From contig CM059621.1 of the NCBI GenBank assembly GCA_030435675.1, positions 62,001-126,000 of the forward strand: a DNA stretch of 64,000 nt, in the 5' to 3' direction. A program made the position numbers and the translations under genes. Source of the stretch: Steinernema hermaphroditum (lineage: Eukaryota; Nematoda; Chromadorea; Rhabditida; Steinernematidae). Below, piece by piece: positions 43,601 to 56,399 of this stretch (positions are counted from its first letter, which is position 1; each line of letters opens with the position of its first letter). The notes beneath the pieces were generated by a model. The model was given only the letters and a program-made list of their open reading frames with translations, was not told where the DNA came from and ran no database searches.

Positions 43601-46303
43601 GGAGGTTGTTTTGGGACAATCGGGAAGTTTCGATTTTGAAGAGCACGGCTAATGGGCCATTGGTTTGGCAATGGGATGCTTACGAGTGGGAGACCTCTAT
43701 CGTTCGGTTTACTCCTCCCACCATCAGATAGAACTCACAAGAAGACGTTAGAAAATATGATAAAGACTCACATTTATGTAATACACCAGAAGTTCGTTCA
43801 AGCTCGGATCGGCATTCAAATTGACCAGATAGTATCTATCTTTCTCGACTTTGATTCCATGGCCCGCCACGGAAATGCCAATCTCTTCCAGATCCTTCTG
43901 CCGCTCCTTGTAGATCGTATCGGTCTCCTTCAGTCGGTCCTCCCAGGACTTGTTCATCATCTCCACAAGCCGCTCCGACTCGGCCAGCCTCTCCCTCAAC
44001 TCCTCTGTCTCATTCTCCTTCTCTTTGGTATGAGTAATTTGCGATCTAAGCAGCTCAACCTCTTCGCGAAGCTCTCTGATGATCTTCGCATTCGGATCTT
44101 CGTTGACCACGGCATGATTCACGATCTTCTTGGCTCGATCGGCGTAGCGCAGCGTGGAAAGCGTTTCTTCGTAGTTGTCCAAAGCGGGAGATATCGTGGC
44201 TATCATTACAGTTTTACTGTTTCCTCCGAGGTTGTCTTTCAGTAGCCTAGAACTCACTCCTCAGGATACGGTAAAGAAAGCGTGGGTTACCATGTCAAAA
44301 CGGAATCTCGATAGGGAACAAATTTCTCTTTCTTCGGATTGGCTTTCTCGGCCAGGGCGGAAATGACCATTCCTAAGGTGGTCAGGGATTTGTTGATGTT
44401 TCCTCCTTCTTCCAAACGTTTGCCCATGGCTCCGGTCTTTTGGGCTCGTTCACTTCCTGCCAGATCGACCAAACTGATTTTGCTGACTTTCTCGCCAGTG
44501 AACTAAAAAATGGACCTATGGAGATGACAAGAGAAGGGCGCTTTCAGTGTTCATGGTAATAATCTGTGACCCCAAGCCAACTGAGTTACAGATACATAAA
44601 ATTGGGGCTGGAATAGATGTGGATGAATTAGTATGGGCCATACATGTGGAGGTTAATAAGAGGACCATCAGAGCTGTCAGAATCGTGCTTTGCTTAACAT
44701 AGACGAACATGGATACGACTACTCTGCTTGCATGGGTCCTTGATTTCGGGTTCACATCGGATTAGGGTTCGGTAACCGAAAATGTTCGAGCTTGTCTAGT
44801 CACTGGCTCAACGACAAACTGGCCATGTATGTCTTCTCTGTCGATCAACATTAAAAGATGCGTAAAATGACATTCATTTCATGGATGATATATTTGGTCA
44901 GCGCAAAGGGTATTGGATCCGTTGGTTACCTACCTCATTAGTGGCATCTGTGAGAATCTGAGTCATTCTAATGTTGAACACCGCGTGGCTGCGACTACTT
45001 TCCGCGTTCATATTCGTGGCCGCCACCGTTCGACACTTGTTGCCCTCTTCGATGAGCTTCTCGATTTGCTCAAAAGAGGATACGGCCAGCACGGAGAGGC
45101 CGTCGACCATCGGTCCCAGAATTTTGTGTTCACGAACTTTCAGTGGTCTTTTCGACGAGCTAAGCCAACATTTTAAGCAAAATTCATTGCGTAAAGCCTA
45201 CTTTTTCGGATCGAGAAGATCCCTGACTTTCTCGTTGTAGATCTCCATGAAGGAAACTTCTACTTTAAATGAAAGTGTCTCGTTAGTACACTCGCCGATC
45301 CTTTGAAACATCTTGTTGCATAGGCGTGGAATGATTCCGGGCTGGTCAGGAGTGCCCATCATACTGTAACTCTTGCCAGAACCCGTCTGGCCATATGCGA
45401 AGATGCAGGCGTTGTAGCCGGCGAAGGCGTTGTTGAGTACGCCTGAGCCGACGTGGTTAAACACTTCTTCTTGGTCTGGAAAACGATAATAGTACTGTCG
45501 CAGTATCTCAATAAAACATTTGAATCGAATCTTTCGAATTAAAGATCGATTGAACTGAAAAAGTCTCATAAAATCAATGTCGAGTTACCTCATTTTAGGT
45601 CCTATGTTCTATTAGAGACCTTATAAAAATGGACTGCAATCAACCGGGTCAAATGGCAGACTTGGGTCAAATGAGGTCAGTCCAAACACGGTATACTAGA
45701 TAATAAGAATTTTCAGAGTAGGAAAGCGCAGTACTGTGGGCCTGTTTTGGCATAACTTACAACAAAAGACGATCCAAAATAATAATGAACTTTATAGTCT
45801 GCCTTTGTTATTTGGTTCTATGTGTAATAAATAATAATTCTTATTCATAATTACCAACCTGCATAGTTAGGATCGTCCCTCTCACACGAGTAGAAACAGT
45901 GATCGAACGCGAAGTTCTTCGTTTGTTTCCTGCAATGTCCTCACCATCATCATCGAGTTCCTTCAAGTCACCCTTACTCTGTATGCGCCAGAATCGTCTG
46001 ATCGTTGTTCATCGACACGACACATTTCGTCTTCAGTTCGATCTCTACAACGGCAACATGAGACTCCGGCTGCAGACTCTTTTCTTCCCCTCATAATTAA
46101 ATTCGTCCTAGGCTTTAATTAAGTTCGCCAGCGCGTCCCTCTGCGCTCCTAACACAATTTGGCCACAGGCCTAGGGCCTGAGGTCCCTAAAAGGCGTCTA
46201 GCATGCTTCACGTCTTACCTCGTTTGTTGAAAGGACGAACTCGGACGGCGACTTTCACCTTCTCCACCAGATCAGGCGACTCTTCACCACCTAATACGAC
46301 CAT
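37622..46303 (-). CDS. klp-4: Kinesin-3 motor protein, KIF13/KLP-4 orthologue
   Basis: Nineteen exons sum to 4719 nt and 1572 residues: 46303-46219, 46044-45978, 45929-45859, 45475-45202, 45159-44934, 44502-44291, 44246-43772, 43444-42984, 42378-42063, 42020-41679, 41597-41301, 41258-41100, 41051-40332, 40288-40019, 39977-39769, 39256-39084, 38716-38571, 37878-37710, 37668-37622. The plus-end-directed motor (residues ~10-370) has [11 protein letters not shown], the P-loop GQTGSGKS, switch I NAESSRSH and switch II DLAGSE, then the neck [17 protein letters not shown]. Next come an FHA domain (~490-565), the KIF1B-like region ([27 protein letters not shown]) and the DUF3694 region ([28 protein letters not shown]). 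No PH or CAP-Gly domain follows. The stalk matches KIF13 rather than KIF1A/UNC-104. The family carries membrane cargo along microtubules. Intron 9 is 42 nt, stop-free and in frame. The last two exons are the least certain. Confidence 0.9.
37867..38345 (-). repeat. Local duplication around klp-4 exon 18
   Basis: Sequence at 37867-38035, starting at the 5' edge of exon 18 and running into intron 17, recurs at 38172-38345. Shared words include cgcttcc, aacattcagatgcagg/aacactcagatgcagg, tgacatc.ctgtttt.aacc and aggcgct. The second copy therefore carries a decayed stub of the exon start inside the intron. Confidence 0.6.
39366..39722. repeat. Two 170-bp direct repeats, each with a tRNA-like palindrome, in klp-4 intron 15
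   Basis: Unit one (39366-39536) and unit two (39553-39722) share, in order, aatcctggca, ggttggag, gtgattct.attcc.cgatagaa, tttgcaaatta and a hairpin. The hairpin arms are gattcgaacctgtgacct (39466-39483; 39652-39670) and the complementary aggtcacaggctcgaatcc (39509-39527; 39696-39714). Each arm carries a Pol III box B, pointing outward, so both strands read as a tRNA 3' half. The loop of about 25 nt is conserved between units. Confidence 0.8.
42643..42920 (-). repeat. 278-bp dispersed repeat, copy 1, in klp-4 intron 8
   Basis: Near-identical to 50304-50581 in opposite orientation. On the minus strand it carries an open frame (through 42603) of about 103 residues, starting [17 protein letters not shown] and rich in Arg, Lys and Glu ([20 protein letters not shown]). 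The frame is uninterrupted in this copy. No known domain is recognised, and no inverted ends or target duplication were seen. Confidence 0.85.
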
Positions 46304-48239
46304 CTTCGTTGTGGAAAGTTCGAATATTAGATCATATCAGGAAGGTTTATTAACTGAAATTAGCGAATCTAGCGAATAGGCACATAGCTCTGGCTACAGC
46401 GACACCAAAACGCGACTAGCTCGGCGAATCGAAATAGCAGAACTTGAATTAATTGGTACAAAGTAGAGTGGCTAAACGAATTCCCACTGGAGTCGTCGCC
46501 TGAATTTAAAAAACAGGAGGGGGAATTAATTGGACGTTGAACTTGAAAACAACGTTTTGGGGTGAGAACGCGGTTGGCATCGCTGAGCACGAATGTGCGG
46601 ATTGGGAAAATAGCGGAGTGACCACTTCGCGCGAATCATTTCTTAATGAATGTGTGAAGAGCTTGGTCAAATATCAGGGTGTGTGAAAGGGAAGAACGGT
46701 CGAAGTAGTCGATGAGGACGGAATTAATCAAGAGCATTTGGTCGCGTCATGTTTTGCTGCATTCAAGGAATCATAAATCGATGAACCTATGGAGAAGGGA
46801 ATATGGAGAAGAAAAGTACCAAGTTAAATGATGAATAAAGTGGCCACAGGATCTCTGTTTCAGCCAGGATAGAGAAGATAAACTGGATGCGAGTTTTTCA
46901 GAATAAAAAACCAAACGAAAAACGGTGTACTACGGTGCAATACTGTGCTTTTTTTACTCATCGCGTATGAAAGGTGTGAAAAAAGACTAAAGACCGAGAG
47001 TTCTTAATGTTTTTGCGACCATGGAAAATGAAAATTTGAAACGACGACGAGTAGATGTTGTGAACTATGGGAACGATCCGCCATCCCACGGAGAGATCGC
47101 AGAAAAGGCGTGCCAGTTGAATGATGGCCTTCAGGATATCCCGTATAATGAACGTTCCAGCACCAGGGTGTAGAAGACAGACCGGAAGCAAGATTTCCAG
47201 ACCAATAGCCAGACGAAAGCCGGTGACTACGGGATACTGCGCCTTTTTACTCGCTGCTCGATGTTCTGAACTACTGACATGATCCGTCCCAGCATAAAAA
47301 ACAATGCTTTATGACCCGCCATTTCGCGATGGACAGCTTTTTTATTGCGACGCTCTCACGACGGTCAGGTCCAACCAATCACGAACGATTTTTGTTCTAC
47401 TATCACTCGCACTAATCCGAACAATAAAAGGACCCAATTGGTTAATACGCTGGAAAATTTTCAACAAAAAGGTCGTAGAAAATAAGTGCTGTATTCTTCA
47501 ATTAGCCTAAAATAGAATAGTGGTCAGCAGAGGTAGAAGAATGCTCTAATGCAAGGGCTCTTGGAGCTTAGCATTCCAACATTACGTCATGTTTTTCAGT
47601 TACAGCGCTTTCTCAGAAACATCTCCCTCCTCACTTTTTGTGACTCACTTTCGCTGAATAACGTGTTTTGTATGTATGAATGCCAGCTGTGAATACAAAA
47701 AAGCAACAAAAACATTTCTTACATAGTAGTGAGCTGACTACGTTATGAAATGTTCGAATTTCCTGAATGTCATTAGATTCTTAGCAGTAGTCTATCATAG
47801 AACACAACAGCATCTCCAATGACTACAAATTCAAGCCCTCAGAGCATGTCTTATTGAGGGGTCTAGCTTAGCGACCTTTATTTGGTCGCTTAGATTTACA
47901 TAACTTCACGGTCTCTATTGTAGTATTTCCGAACCCAAAATGGAAACCGGTCTTATCAGTTTTTCTGGCGATAACACGAATTGACATATGCCCATGAGAA
48001 TGATTTCTCAAGGGGAGAGCTCTTAATCAATATATGGACATGCGAGAAAGCAAATGAAATTCACTTCCCGTACCTTGAAACACGAAAAAAACAAGGAAGG
48101 ATATGCCCGGGTTCCCCCTCAAGAGGGTTATGAAACATCGCAATAACATTTGGGATACGAAAGACGGCGCACAAAAAAGGAAGACAATACGTTGTTCAAT
48201 TATTCAATACCCAAAAGGCGACAAAAAACGGCGCTGACG

Positions 48240-48600
48240 ACCTCGCGGATCACGCATTCATAAACGGGTTGGCGCGAACGAGCTATGTTCAAAGGCAGCC
48301 GCCAACTTCTCCCCCCTATGCACTTCCAGGGGTGTGGGAAAGTACGCGCGCGCGCATCACCACTCACCCCACCAGCAGCACAGGAAGAAGACGAACCGAC
48401 AAACGTCTGCCCGGAGCGTCCGACGGACGGACAACAAACTCGCCACCACCTATCGATTGATTATTATCGCGGAGAAGAAGGGGATGTTGCTTCATTTCCT
48501 CGCGCGTATCGGCTTCTCAAGAGGCGCGATAAGGGCCGACGGGTCACTCATCTGGCGGTCAGATGGGCGGCGGACGGCAAAACAGCGATGATCGAGTAGC
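48240..48600. promoter_or_regulatory. GC-rich island with homeodomain-like sites
   Basis: An isolated CpG-rich segment with a CG dinucleotide run (acgcgcgcgcgc), an AT core atcgattgattattatcgcg and the palindrome catctggcggtcagatg. Composition differs from the AT-rich surroundings. A distal regulatory element is possible; nothing shows it directly. Confidence 0.25.
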
Positions 48601-50303
48601 TGTTAAGCGATGGGGAAGACGGAGGCCCAAGAGTGGGCGAATGCAAAGTGAGGAGATGGCATTTATGACGTCCAGGGCGGCCCTGAAGATGCAGTTTTTG
48701 TGTGGTAATAAGAATGGTTCCAGCTGTCCGATGAGTGACCATCAATAGGGCTAAGCTAAATGTATAGAATCCGAGAAGAAGTGTCTATCACTGAACTCCA
48801 GCTTTTATAATTTAGTAATAAAACAGCTCCGGATCGGTCCAAAAAGGTGGAATAACGCTTCTGTGAAATAATCTGTCAAAGATTGTGAATATCCATAGCT
48901 TCGTTTAAGAAGCTAAACCTCAATGTTACCCTACAAATCCGATATAACGTTCGACCATTCATTACTCATCCTCAGCAGCTCTTTGCAACCAGCTGTTCAC
49001 TTTCGGAGCGCTGCGTTGATTGATGCACCGCGCTGGAATACGCCGCACTGAGACAAGATTCGATCTTCCATGATAAAGGGAGAGACTTGTTTTTGTTGCT
49101 TAAAAGGTTTCGACTGGAAAATGGAAACATCCTAAGATTGATTTTTCATCAATTTCGTGGGAAACAAAGAGGAAACGACGCGAATTGGAAGAGCGAATAT
49201 TCCAGCTGTTTGGCTTAAGCTTTGCACCTACAAAGGAAGCTGGATGACTCGTGAATTGGCAGTGAGAAACGGTCCTTGATGAGAAAGGATAATGTGCCTT
49301 TTTACTATGCCTAGGATGCCCACAGGCCGATAAGTTTTGTACGAATACTATACTCAGATATTCCTTATTAGATGGATCATTTTCCAGCAAAAAACATTTC
49401 TTAAGATAGCAGAATAGAAGGTTTTCCATACTCCACTGAATGGTACGCTCGAGACATTTCGGAGTTATCCATATGAAAAACCCTGCAAAGGCCTATTTCC
49501 GCTCAGCAGTTCTACGCACATTCAGGAAATGGCTAATCTTCGGCAGCGCCAAAAACCTTCATCTATTCACCATCTGCAAAGCACAGATCAATAGCTGGGC
49601 ATTCCCGGACAGTTGGCACACCTATTTGATTGAACGATCATGGCACAACTGACAAAACAATCACAAGAAAAGCTTCGCTTTTGATATATCTATGTTGTGC
49701 CAATCGTCTCAAGATCAGAATACACTCGTGGAACGCAAACAAAAGTGCGGACTCAATCTACTTAAGGCGAAGAAGACCGAAGGAACTCGGAAAACAGCGT
49801 AATAAAAAGAAGAGCACGCAACAAAAAGCTTCCCTTATGTGAAAACATTTCATCAACTGACGTCACATCAGTACACAAAAACAGAATAAATCTCTAATTA
49901 AGAGGAGATTAACGAAGGGAGTGTCGTCAACCAGTCTCGTGATGCTCTCCGCTGGGTCCTAGTGGCCGGTGACGCTAGAGGAGAGTAAGTAAACATTTTG
50001 CGGTGCCTGATCTAGCGATAAGGAAGTAAAGGAACGAGAACAAAAGGTCACGAAAATGGTGATAGGAAGGTAATGAAGGAGTGTGTTGGTGAGCTGCTAT
50101 CCCTGAGCTCTATTACGCCTGGTGCTGCGCTTCACTCCAGGCCTTTGTTGTGCGAAAGACAAACAGTGAACCTTCTCCTTAGGAGGTATATCCACCCAAG
50201 AAACTCAAAAAGAAAGTGGATACTAACCGGGAAGTAAGGCAGTTTACTAACGAATAGCTGTAGTTTACTACATACTATGAAACCCTACGGGATTTGAACC
50301 AAA

Positions 50304-50581
50304 CCCTCATGGCCATCACTTCCGGGAAAACTGGCATTGGTAAACAAAGAAAACAATCCCTTGGCACTAAATTTGAGTTAATGAGAAAAAGAGGACGCTT
50401 AGCCACATGGCCCTCGGCCCAGGGGTGACGTTTTGGGCTCCCATATAATACTCGAAAGGAGGGTTAGGGGAAAACAGAAGGACATCGGATCGGAAATTAG
50501 AAAAAGAGAAGTGACAGATGCGCGTGAGAGGACAACTCATCGCAATGGAGAAGGACAGCTGAGATGGGTTGAGTTCATTAG
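50304..50581 (+). repeat. 278-bp dispersed repeat, copy 2
   Basis: Inverted copy of 42643-42920 with scattered substitutions. One extra C (cggcccagggg versus cggccagggg in copy 1) shifts the frame, so the 103-residue reading frame is broken here. Confidence 0.85.
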
Positions 50582-51369
50582 GCAGCGACATGAGAAGTGC
50601 GCTATTCTCGGGATACCACAGCGCATAACATTCGGAAAGGTCATTTCCAAGCTTCTACGGACATGCACCCAAGAAGTTTCCATGAAGAACAAAATATAAA
50701 TTCTTGATAGATTATAAACATGTTGATACATGGTTCCTCTTCAGAAGACATGAATGTAAACATGTGCAATTGATCAATGTTTACACCAGGAAGGGCCTGT
50801 GTTTTATTGGCAGTTTCATGTTGCTCTCATGGTGACCCAACTACTGGCGGTTTGCAAACAAAAGCTACGAAGTACTATATAGAAAAAATGATGTTTTTTT
50901 TGTTAGGAGATGCAGAAAGATGCAGAAACAGCTCAGTACTCGTCAAACTCACGACCAATGAGCTTATCCGGTAGTAAGCCGCTTAAAACTGGTCCGAAAT
51001 CTATCGTATCTTATCACAAAATACTGCGTTAATCTGAATAACCTGTTAATCAACTTGAAAAATGACAGAATAAGTTAAGGCCGCCAATCTCTGACGAAGA
51101 AAAATGCGACTTTCCTCGCTCATAACAAAAGACTTTCCTCGCTCATAACAAACCTATTGGATATGAATATGGACAAGACTAAAGACTGAATGAAATATGA
51201 TTTTCGACACCGGTTATCCGAAACCGATAAGCATCCCAATGCTGAGCCATGAGTGGATTATGGATATCATTCATAAACATAATGAAAACAGTGATGAGCC
51301 CATGACGTTTAGAATATAATAGATATTGGCATGCCATCCGAATTCTACAGTGTCAAATTATAAGGCTGA

Positions 51370-51509
51370 CAAGGGAACGGTCAATCATGAAACTCTAAGA
51401 TCGACGGGCATGGAACGCATACGGGAGGATAATATTTTGCGCTGTTAACAAACTCACCTATCACTTGCCAATACTCTCGCGTCGATCTTAGAGTTGCATG
51501 TTCCCTTGC
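51370..51509. repeat. Foldback: inverted repeat with about 30-bp arms
   Basis: The left arm caagggaacgg ... aactctaagatcgacg (51370-51406) is complementary to cgtcgatcttagagttgcat followed by gttcccttg (51479-51508), with a few mismatches and a 7-bp indel. About 70 bp separate the arms. It may be a small non-autonomous element. Confidence 0.65.
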
Positions 51510-53323
51510 GAGCGAAATACTACCAAAAGTATCTTCTTAAAACTACAATTATGGACTCCCCTGTGCACTTAGGCGCCATTTTATTGATCATATTATGCCG
51601 AAACGAGTTTACTGAACAGATGGTTAGTCTACACTATGGCGTAACTCTAAACGGATTAATCAAAAGTGGCCAATGTGTCACTTTCGGATTTCCACAACCT
51701 TAATTCTCATACTGAATCACTGTCCAAATATTTGCCCGCCGCACATCCTAAAAGCTCGTCGGCGCCAGTGCGATCGCTCCGGTAGACGAGTGCCCGGACT
51801 AAAGGCCATTTTTTGCGTCCTGACACGTCAAAGCAATTTATCGGGCGGCATCTTGCAGCGCGGATTAGCGGAAGCAAAAAACAGAGAAAGAGAGAAACCT
51901 GAGATTGTGCCGCCGACGCAAAGGTGTTCGCCATCCGGTGTGATGGGGATGATGGCTAGGAGCTGTTGGTGATGGCACAAAATAACACATAAAAAGGGTT
52001 TTATGGGATAGGTCACGACACCACTAACTGCTGTGTTCAGGCCTATATCATAGTCTCAGTGATAGCATTATGAAAGTGGAGACAAAGACTAATGCAAACC
52101 GTGGATAGCGTCTAAGAAGTTAAGTCTGCTGCCTTTTTCATTTGGCTCACAGGGACCGGCTCCATAAGACTGTCCCATCTCCACATCCATAATCTAGACC
52201 AGCGCCATGGAAAGGACAAAAAAAGCTGTTCCATTCTCTTTAATTATTCATCTTTGAAATGGGATGAGGACTTTTCTGGACTGGTGTCCGCTTATGTTGT
52301 TAATGAGGTGTAATCCTCTCATATTCCAGATATGTATAGTAAAAGAATGGTCTAAGATCTTAACAGTGATAAAAGCCCGCTTATACCTGATCTTAAACTA
52401 TTCTTTTGGTTTACATTGTTGGAGTATGAGGGAAATACACGGCAGTTACGGGCAGGAAACGGCCCCCTTAAATTCGTCCGCCATATCCTCCGTTGAAGAG
52501 TACACTACATCCAAGGGCTACATGGACGCTAAAATTTGAATCTTTTATCTCATTCCATCAACTGGATGATCTCTAATCTTAAAGCGGGTAAAGAAGGAGC
52601 ATAACCGACACAAACCGACTCCAAACGACCGATTCCGACTTCTTCCAGGACGATCAATACCAGGTCAACAAAAATAACAAGTCTAAACCGAGGGCCTTGT
52701 CGTTCGGCGGTTTCGCGGTCGACGCTAATCACTTTCCAATGCTAAAGTGTCCGCGAGACGCTGTAAAGTAAACAATTGATTAGATCGGACTTGCTCGTCT
52801 GTGCATGTACGGCGTAATATGAGAAACTCCGGCACAAACACGAGCGCGTAGAAAGTGAGTCACACCGGAACGCCCACGAGGAGACCGTTATATAGACGAT
52901 GGAGACGTCTTATCACATGCGTTCTATTTTGAGGGTGCGAATGGCAAACAAATAAGTGAAAGGTGGGATGGAAAGATGAGTAAGAGATGACCGTGGACAG
53001 CTGTCTGATCAGAAATCTATCCGAAGAGTGGTCGTAGAACTTGAATCTAGCAAGCGAATTTTGGTTTCGATCTATGAAGAAGCTTTTTTACGGTTTTGAT
53101 TAATTTGAGGCGAGTATAAAGAAAGTAATTAGGCACAACGACACCTTTCACATCTGTCGTCTAGACGTCTGGCTTCATCGGCGGCGACGAATCGAGGGAA
53201 TTTGATATGTGACTTTTTAATAAGCCGCGTGTTCCGGATGAGTCTGGCGGACACGGAGCTGTTGTGTAAGAACACGAAGAGTAATTCTTGGCTTTTGAAA
53301 TTCTGGAAATGTTGTAGAGTTAG

Positions 53324-53690
53324 TTCCCCGAAAGGAGTGACTCAACATAGCATAATCATTCAAAGACCCTGATCTCAAATTGCATTCTCACTACCTTACA
53401 TTAGAACGGAATTTTTATCCAAAATTTGATGACCTGAATGAAGCTTGACCTTCAGAGGTTAAAAATATGATTTCGTTGTCATCTAACCCTTTTTTTTTTA
53501 AGAAAAAACTAAACCAGTAGTATACAGGATAAGGCTTAGAAACAAGGAGCTATGGACTCAACGGAGCACTACTTCTCAGAGGCCCTAATCTCTAATCGCA
53601 TTCTCATTACCATGATCTATTTAGCGATGATTTTAGAGCTGAATTTTACCCACGATACTGGAAGTTCATGACCGGAATGAACGTTAAACA
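53324..53690. repeat. Diverged tandem duplication, about 210-bp period
   Basis: Copies at about 53324-53446 and 53545-53690 share gactcaac, ccct.atctc.aat.gcattctca.tacc, and gac..gaatgaa in the same order. Considerably diverged. Confidence 0.45.
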
Positions 53691-54890
53691 AAGAACTGGA
53701 CCTATCGTACATAGAACAATGCATAGACGATCAGGTTTAGAAAAGAGGAGATAGAAGAAGGCAGAAACTGAAACGGAATCCATTCTATGCACCCTTAGTG
53801 GAACGAATGAATTCGATTATCCCACGGTCGCGCGACAACATCCTACATTTTCCCATCAGAATCCACCCTTTTACGCAAACAGGCATTTGCCGTCGATAAC
53901 AAAAACATTCGTGCGAAACACTCTCCACATAAAGCCCTTGGTCATCTGAAAATCTATCTCCCATCCCTCGGGAGGCCCGTTTCCGTCGAAGTGGACAATG
54001 GCTGTCAGTTAGACGTGTTGGCACATTCGCTCAAAAATTGACATCGCTGTCACTCTGCTCAAGAGATGGTCGTCACATATCAGGGGAAGCCGTGTTCCGA
54101 CACGAGTGGGATGAGTGGGCAAACAAGGGAGATTAGCGACCTCTTGACAAGACCCCCACGTTGACCACCGGTCGCAATCGAGATAACGCCCATGTTTGCT
54201 GAGGCTGTCAATGGGTGAGTTATGAGTTCAGCACAAAAAGAGACATGTTGATGGGATGAGGAAGTTTGATTTGACATGGATGTAATGTGGGGCTGGAATG
54301 GGCAATTTAGGTCTTTGCTGACAAGGAAGGCATCGAGAAGAAAGTCTAGTTTTTTGAGTCCATTCCGAGACCAAAGAATCACTTTCCAGACAAAAAAAAT
54401 TCACTGAATGAACTGCTTAGTAAAAACGGCTCGTTTCACTCGCCCTGGTCCGATACATGAACGAAATTCGCCTTAAAGATGCATCACATTTCTAACCCCA
54501 TTTTGATGGTTTATGGTCATCATAATCATAATATATGAAAAATGGAAGCAATTCCAGAATTTATAGTAGAACGAAAATTGTTGTTTACTCTATGAAACGA
54601 CCAAGAAGAGAGCATAGGAATTAGGAATAGCTGTGCGGGAGACTGACAGGGAGACATGTATGTATCTCAAATGGCACATACATCATTCGTCTTCTCCTAT
54701 TATGAGGAACGCGACATTCTGATAATGCATGACAGATGGGTTGTTGGGACTCTATTTGCAAGACATGTCAACTTGTTGTTTATGAAGATGCGACACTAAG
54801 ATGGCGACGCATCTTCATAGTCGCATCTTCTAAGATGACCGTAGGGCACTACTGACACGAGAGCATCCACAAACATGAAAATGACCACCT

Positions 54891-54963
54891 CTGGGACTCG
54901 AACCAGTGACCTTTCGCGCGTTAGATCTCACGTGGAACGTCACAGGTTCGATTCCTTCCAGGG
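54891..54963. repeat. tRNA-like palindrome
   Basis: Arms ctgggactcgaaccagtgac (54891-54910) and the partly complementary cgtcacaggttcgattcc (54938-54955, continuing ttccaggg) enclose a loop of about 27 nt. Each arm contains a box-B-like GGTTCGA-TCC on its outward strand, as in the klp-4 intron repeats. Confidence 0.6.
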
Positions 54964-55553
54964 TAGATAATTTTTGCTTTGAACTGCTAATTCAAGAAAA
55001 AGATTCAAGAAAAAGATGTTTTTTTCTTATGAAGATAGCCCTGTAGGTCTTGAAAGCCTTCATGTAATAGAACAACAATGATGAATGATAATGCAGAGGA
55101 CCGCTCATATTCCCTAGGTAGACATGGTCCCCTTCCACATCAAATCCATTGACGTACGATGATGGATTATGACGAACACCGCCACAACGTTTGACCGATG
55201 GCTGTTTTCTTCCAAAACCAAATGTAAATTGTTGTGTACATGCGTCACAAAATGGCTTTTGGCTAAATCTCGAAAACACGAAAAGCCAGTGTCGTGTAGA
55301 AAAGTACAACACTGGAAGTGACGCTCGTCAATGGATCGGAATTTAATTTGGGAAAGGACATGGGAAAGGGGAAGAAAAGAGGACAGCAAATGTACTTTTT
55401 TGTTTTTTGAAATGGAGTTCGCAGAATATCATAAAATTTTTGGTTTTATGTTTATCCAGATAACAAAAATAGTGACTTCGATACTTGGTATAATAACGAA
55501 TCTTTCATTCGACTTAGCCCTGAGAAAGAACAGCCAACTTTTTCGGAAATTAT

Positions 55554-55656
55554 GGACTCCAGGCGGAATCGAACCCGTGACCTATTTCACACTACCACAG
55601 ACGACATTGACAAAACTACCGCACAGGAGGTCACTGGTTCGAATCCCAGCTGGAGC
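55554..55656. repeat. tRNA-like palindrome
   Basis: Arms at 55554-55583 and 55628-55656 are complementary over nearly 30 bp (ggactccagg, cgaacccgtgacct versus aggtcactggttcgaatccc, agctggagc). The loop is about 44 nt. Each arm carries a box B on the outward strand, and the loop shares aaaactaccg with the loop (complement) of the repeats in the klp-4 intron. Confidence 0.65.
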
Positions 55657-56399
55657 GTAAATTATTCGTCCGCTCCAAAAGTCATTTTTAGCAGTTAAGC
55701 TTTTTTTTTACTTCACTTAAGCGATTTTGCGTGCCGCTCTTGACGTCAGAGATAACGCTTTGAGCTGTATTGCCGCATGAATTAAGGTGTCAAAGCAATC
55801 TATCAAAAGTCAACTGACTGCAGGAACATGTGCATGGGCTTCCGATTTGTTATTCGACGGGACATAAGCAAAAAACAGTCTCTCCTAACACAGTCTCTCC
55901 TTCGATACAATTTCAGATCTATGATCTGCGGTCGATTTTGGTGCCCACAGTTACGGGCTTTTTCAAGGCTGTGAAATTTAAATGCTGTAGAGAAATTGGA
56001 CTGGGAGTCCTTGTTTACTATTGAGCTTATGTCCAAGCCTAACCTCGAAACATATCAACTGAATACATAGAATCGCATAATTCACCCTAAAAATTAACTC
56101 CATAAATTTTGAAACACTTCAATTCCCCAAAACACTATCATCAGTAGTTCCTTATTGCCTGAAATACATTTGGTCTTACGTCAAAAGGACCAAAACGACC
56201 ACTTCACCCCACATAAAAAAAAACACATTTCCAACATAAATCACGAATCGAACGGAAGGCCAATTTAAAAAATCAACATAAAATTCGGTCCGTTCCTCGT
56301 CGAACAATGCTCTCCAATCGACCAGTCGAAGAGTGGATTAGTCCAATTTCTCGAGTGTGTGTGATTTAGGCAATTGGGTGGGGTGGCGATGAATTAGGC

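Noticed and set aside
37622..46303. Kinesin gene as unc-104/KIF1A
   Set aside because: The stalk matches KIF13 (the [11 protein letters not shown] and DSYQEEDL blocks) and no C-terminal PH domain is present in any frame downstream.
54080..54382. 100-residue minus-strand frame in the gene desert
   Set aside because: Amino-acid composition looks random and no splice sites or homology are visible.
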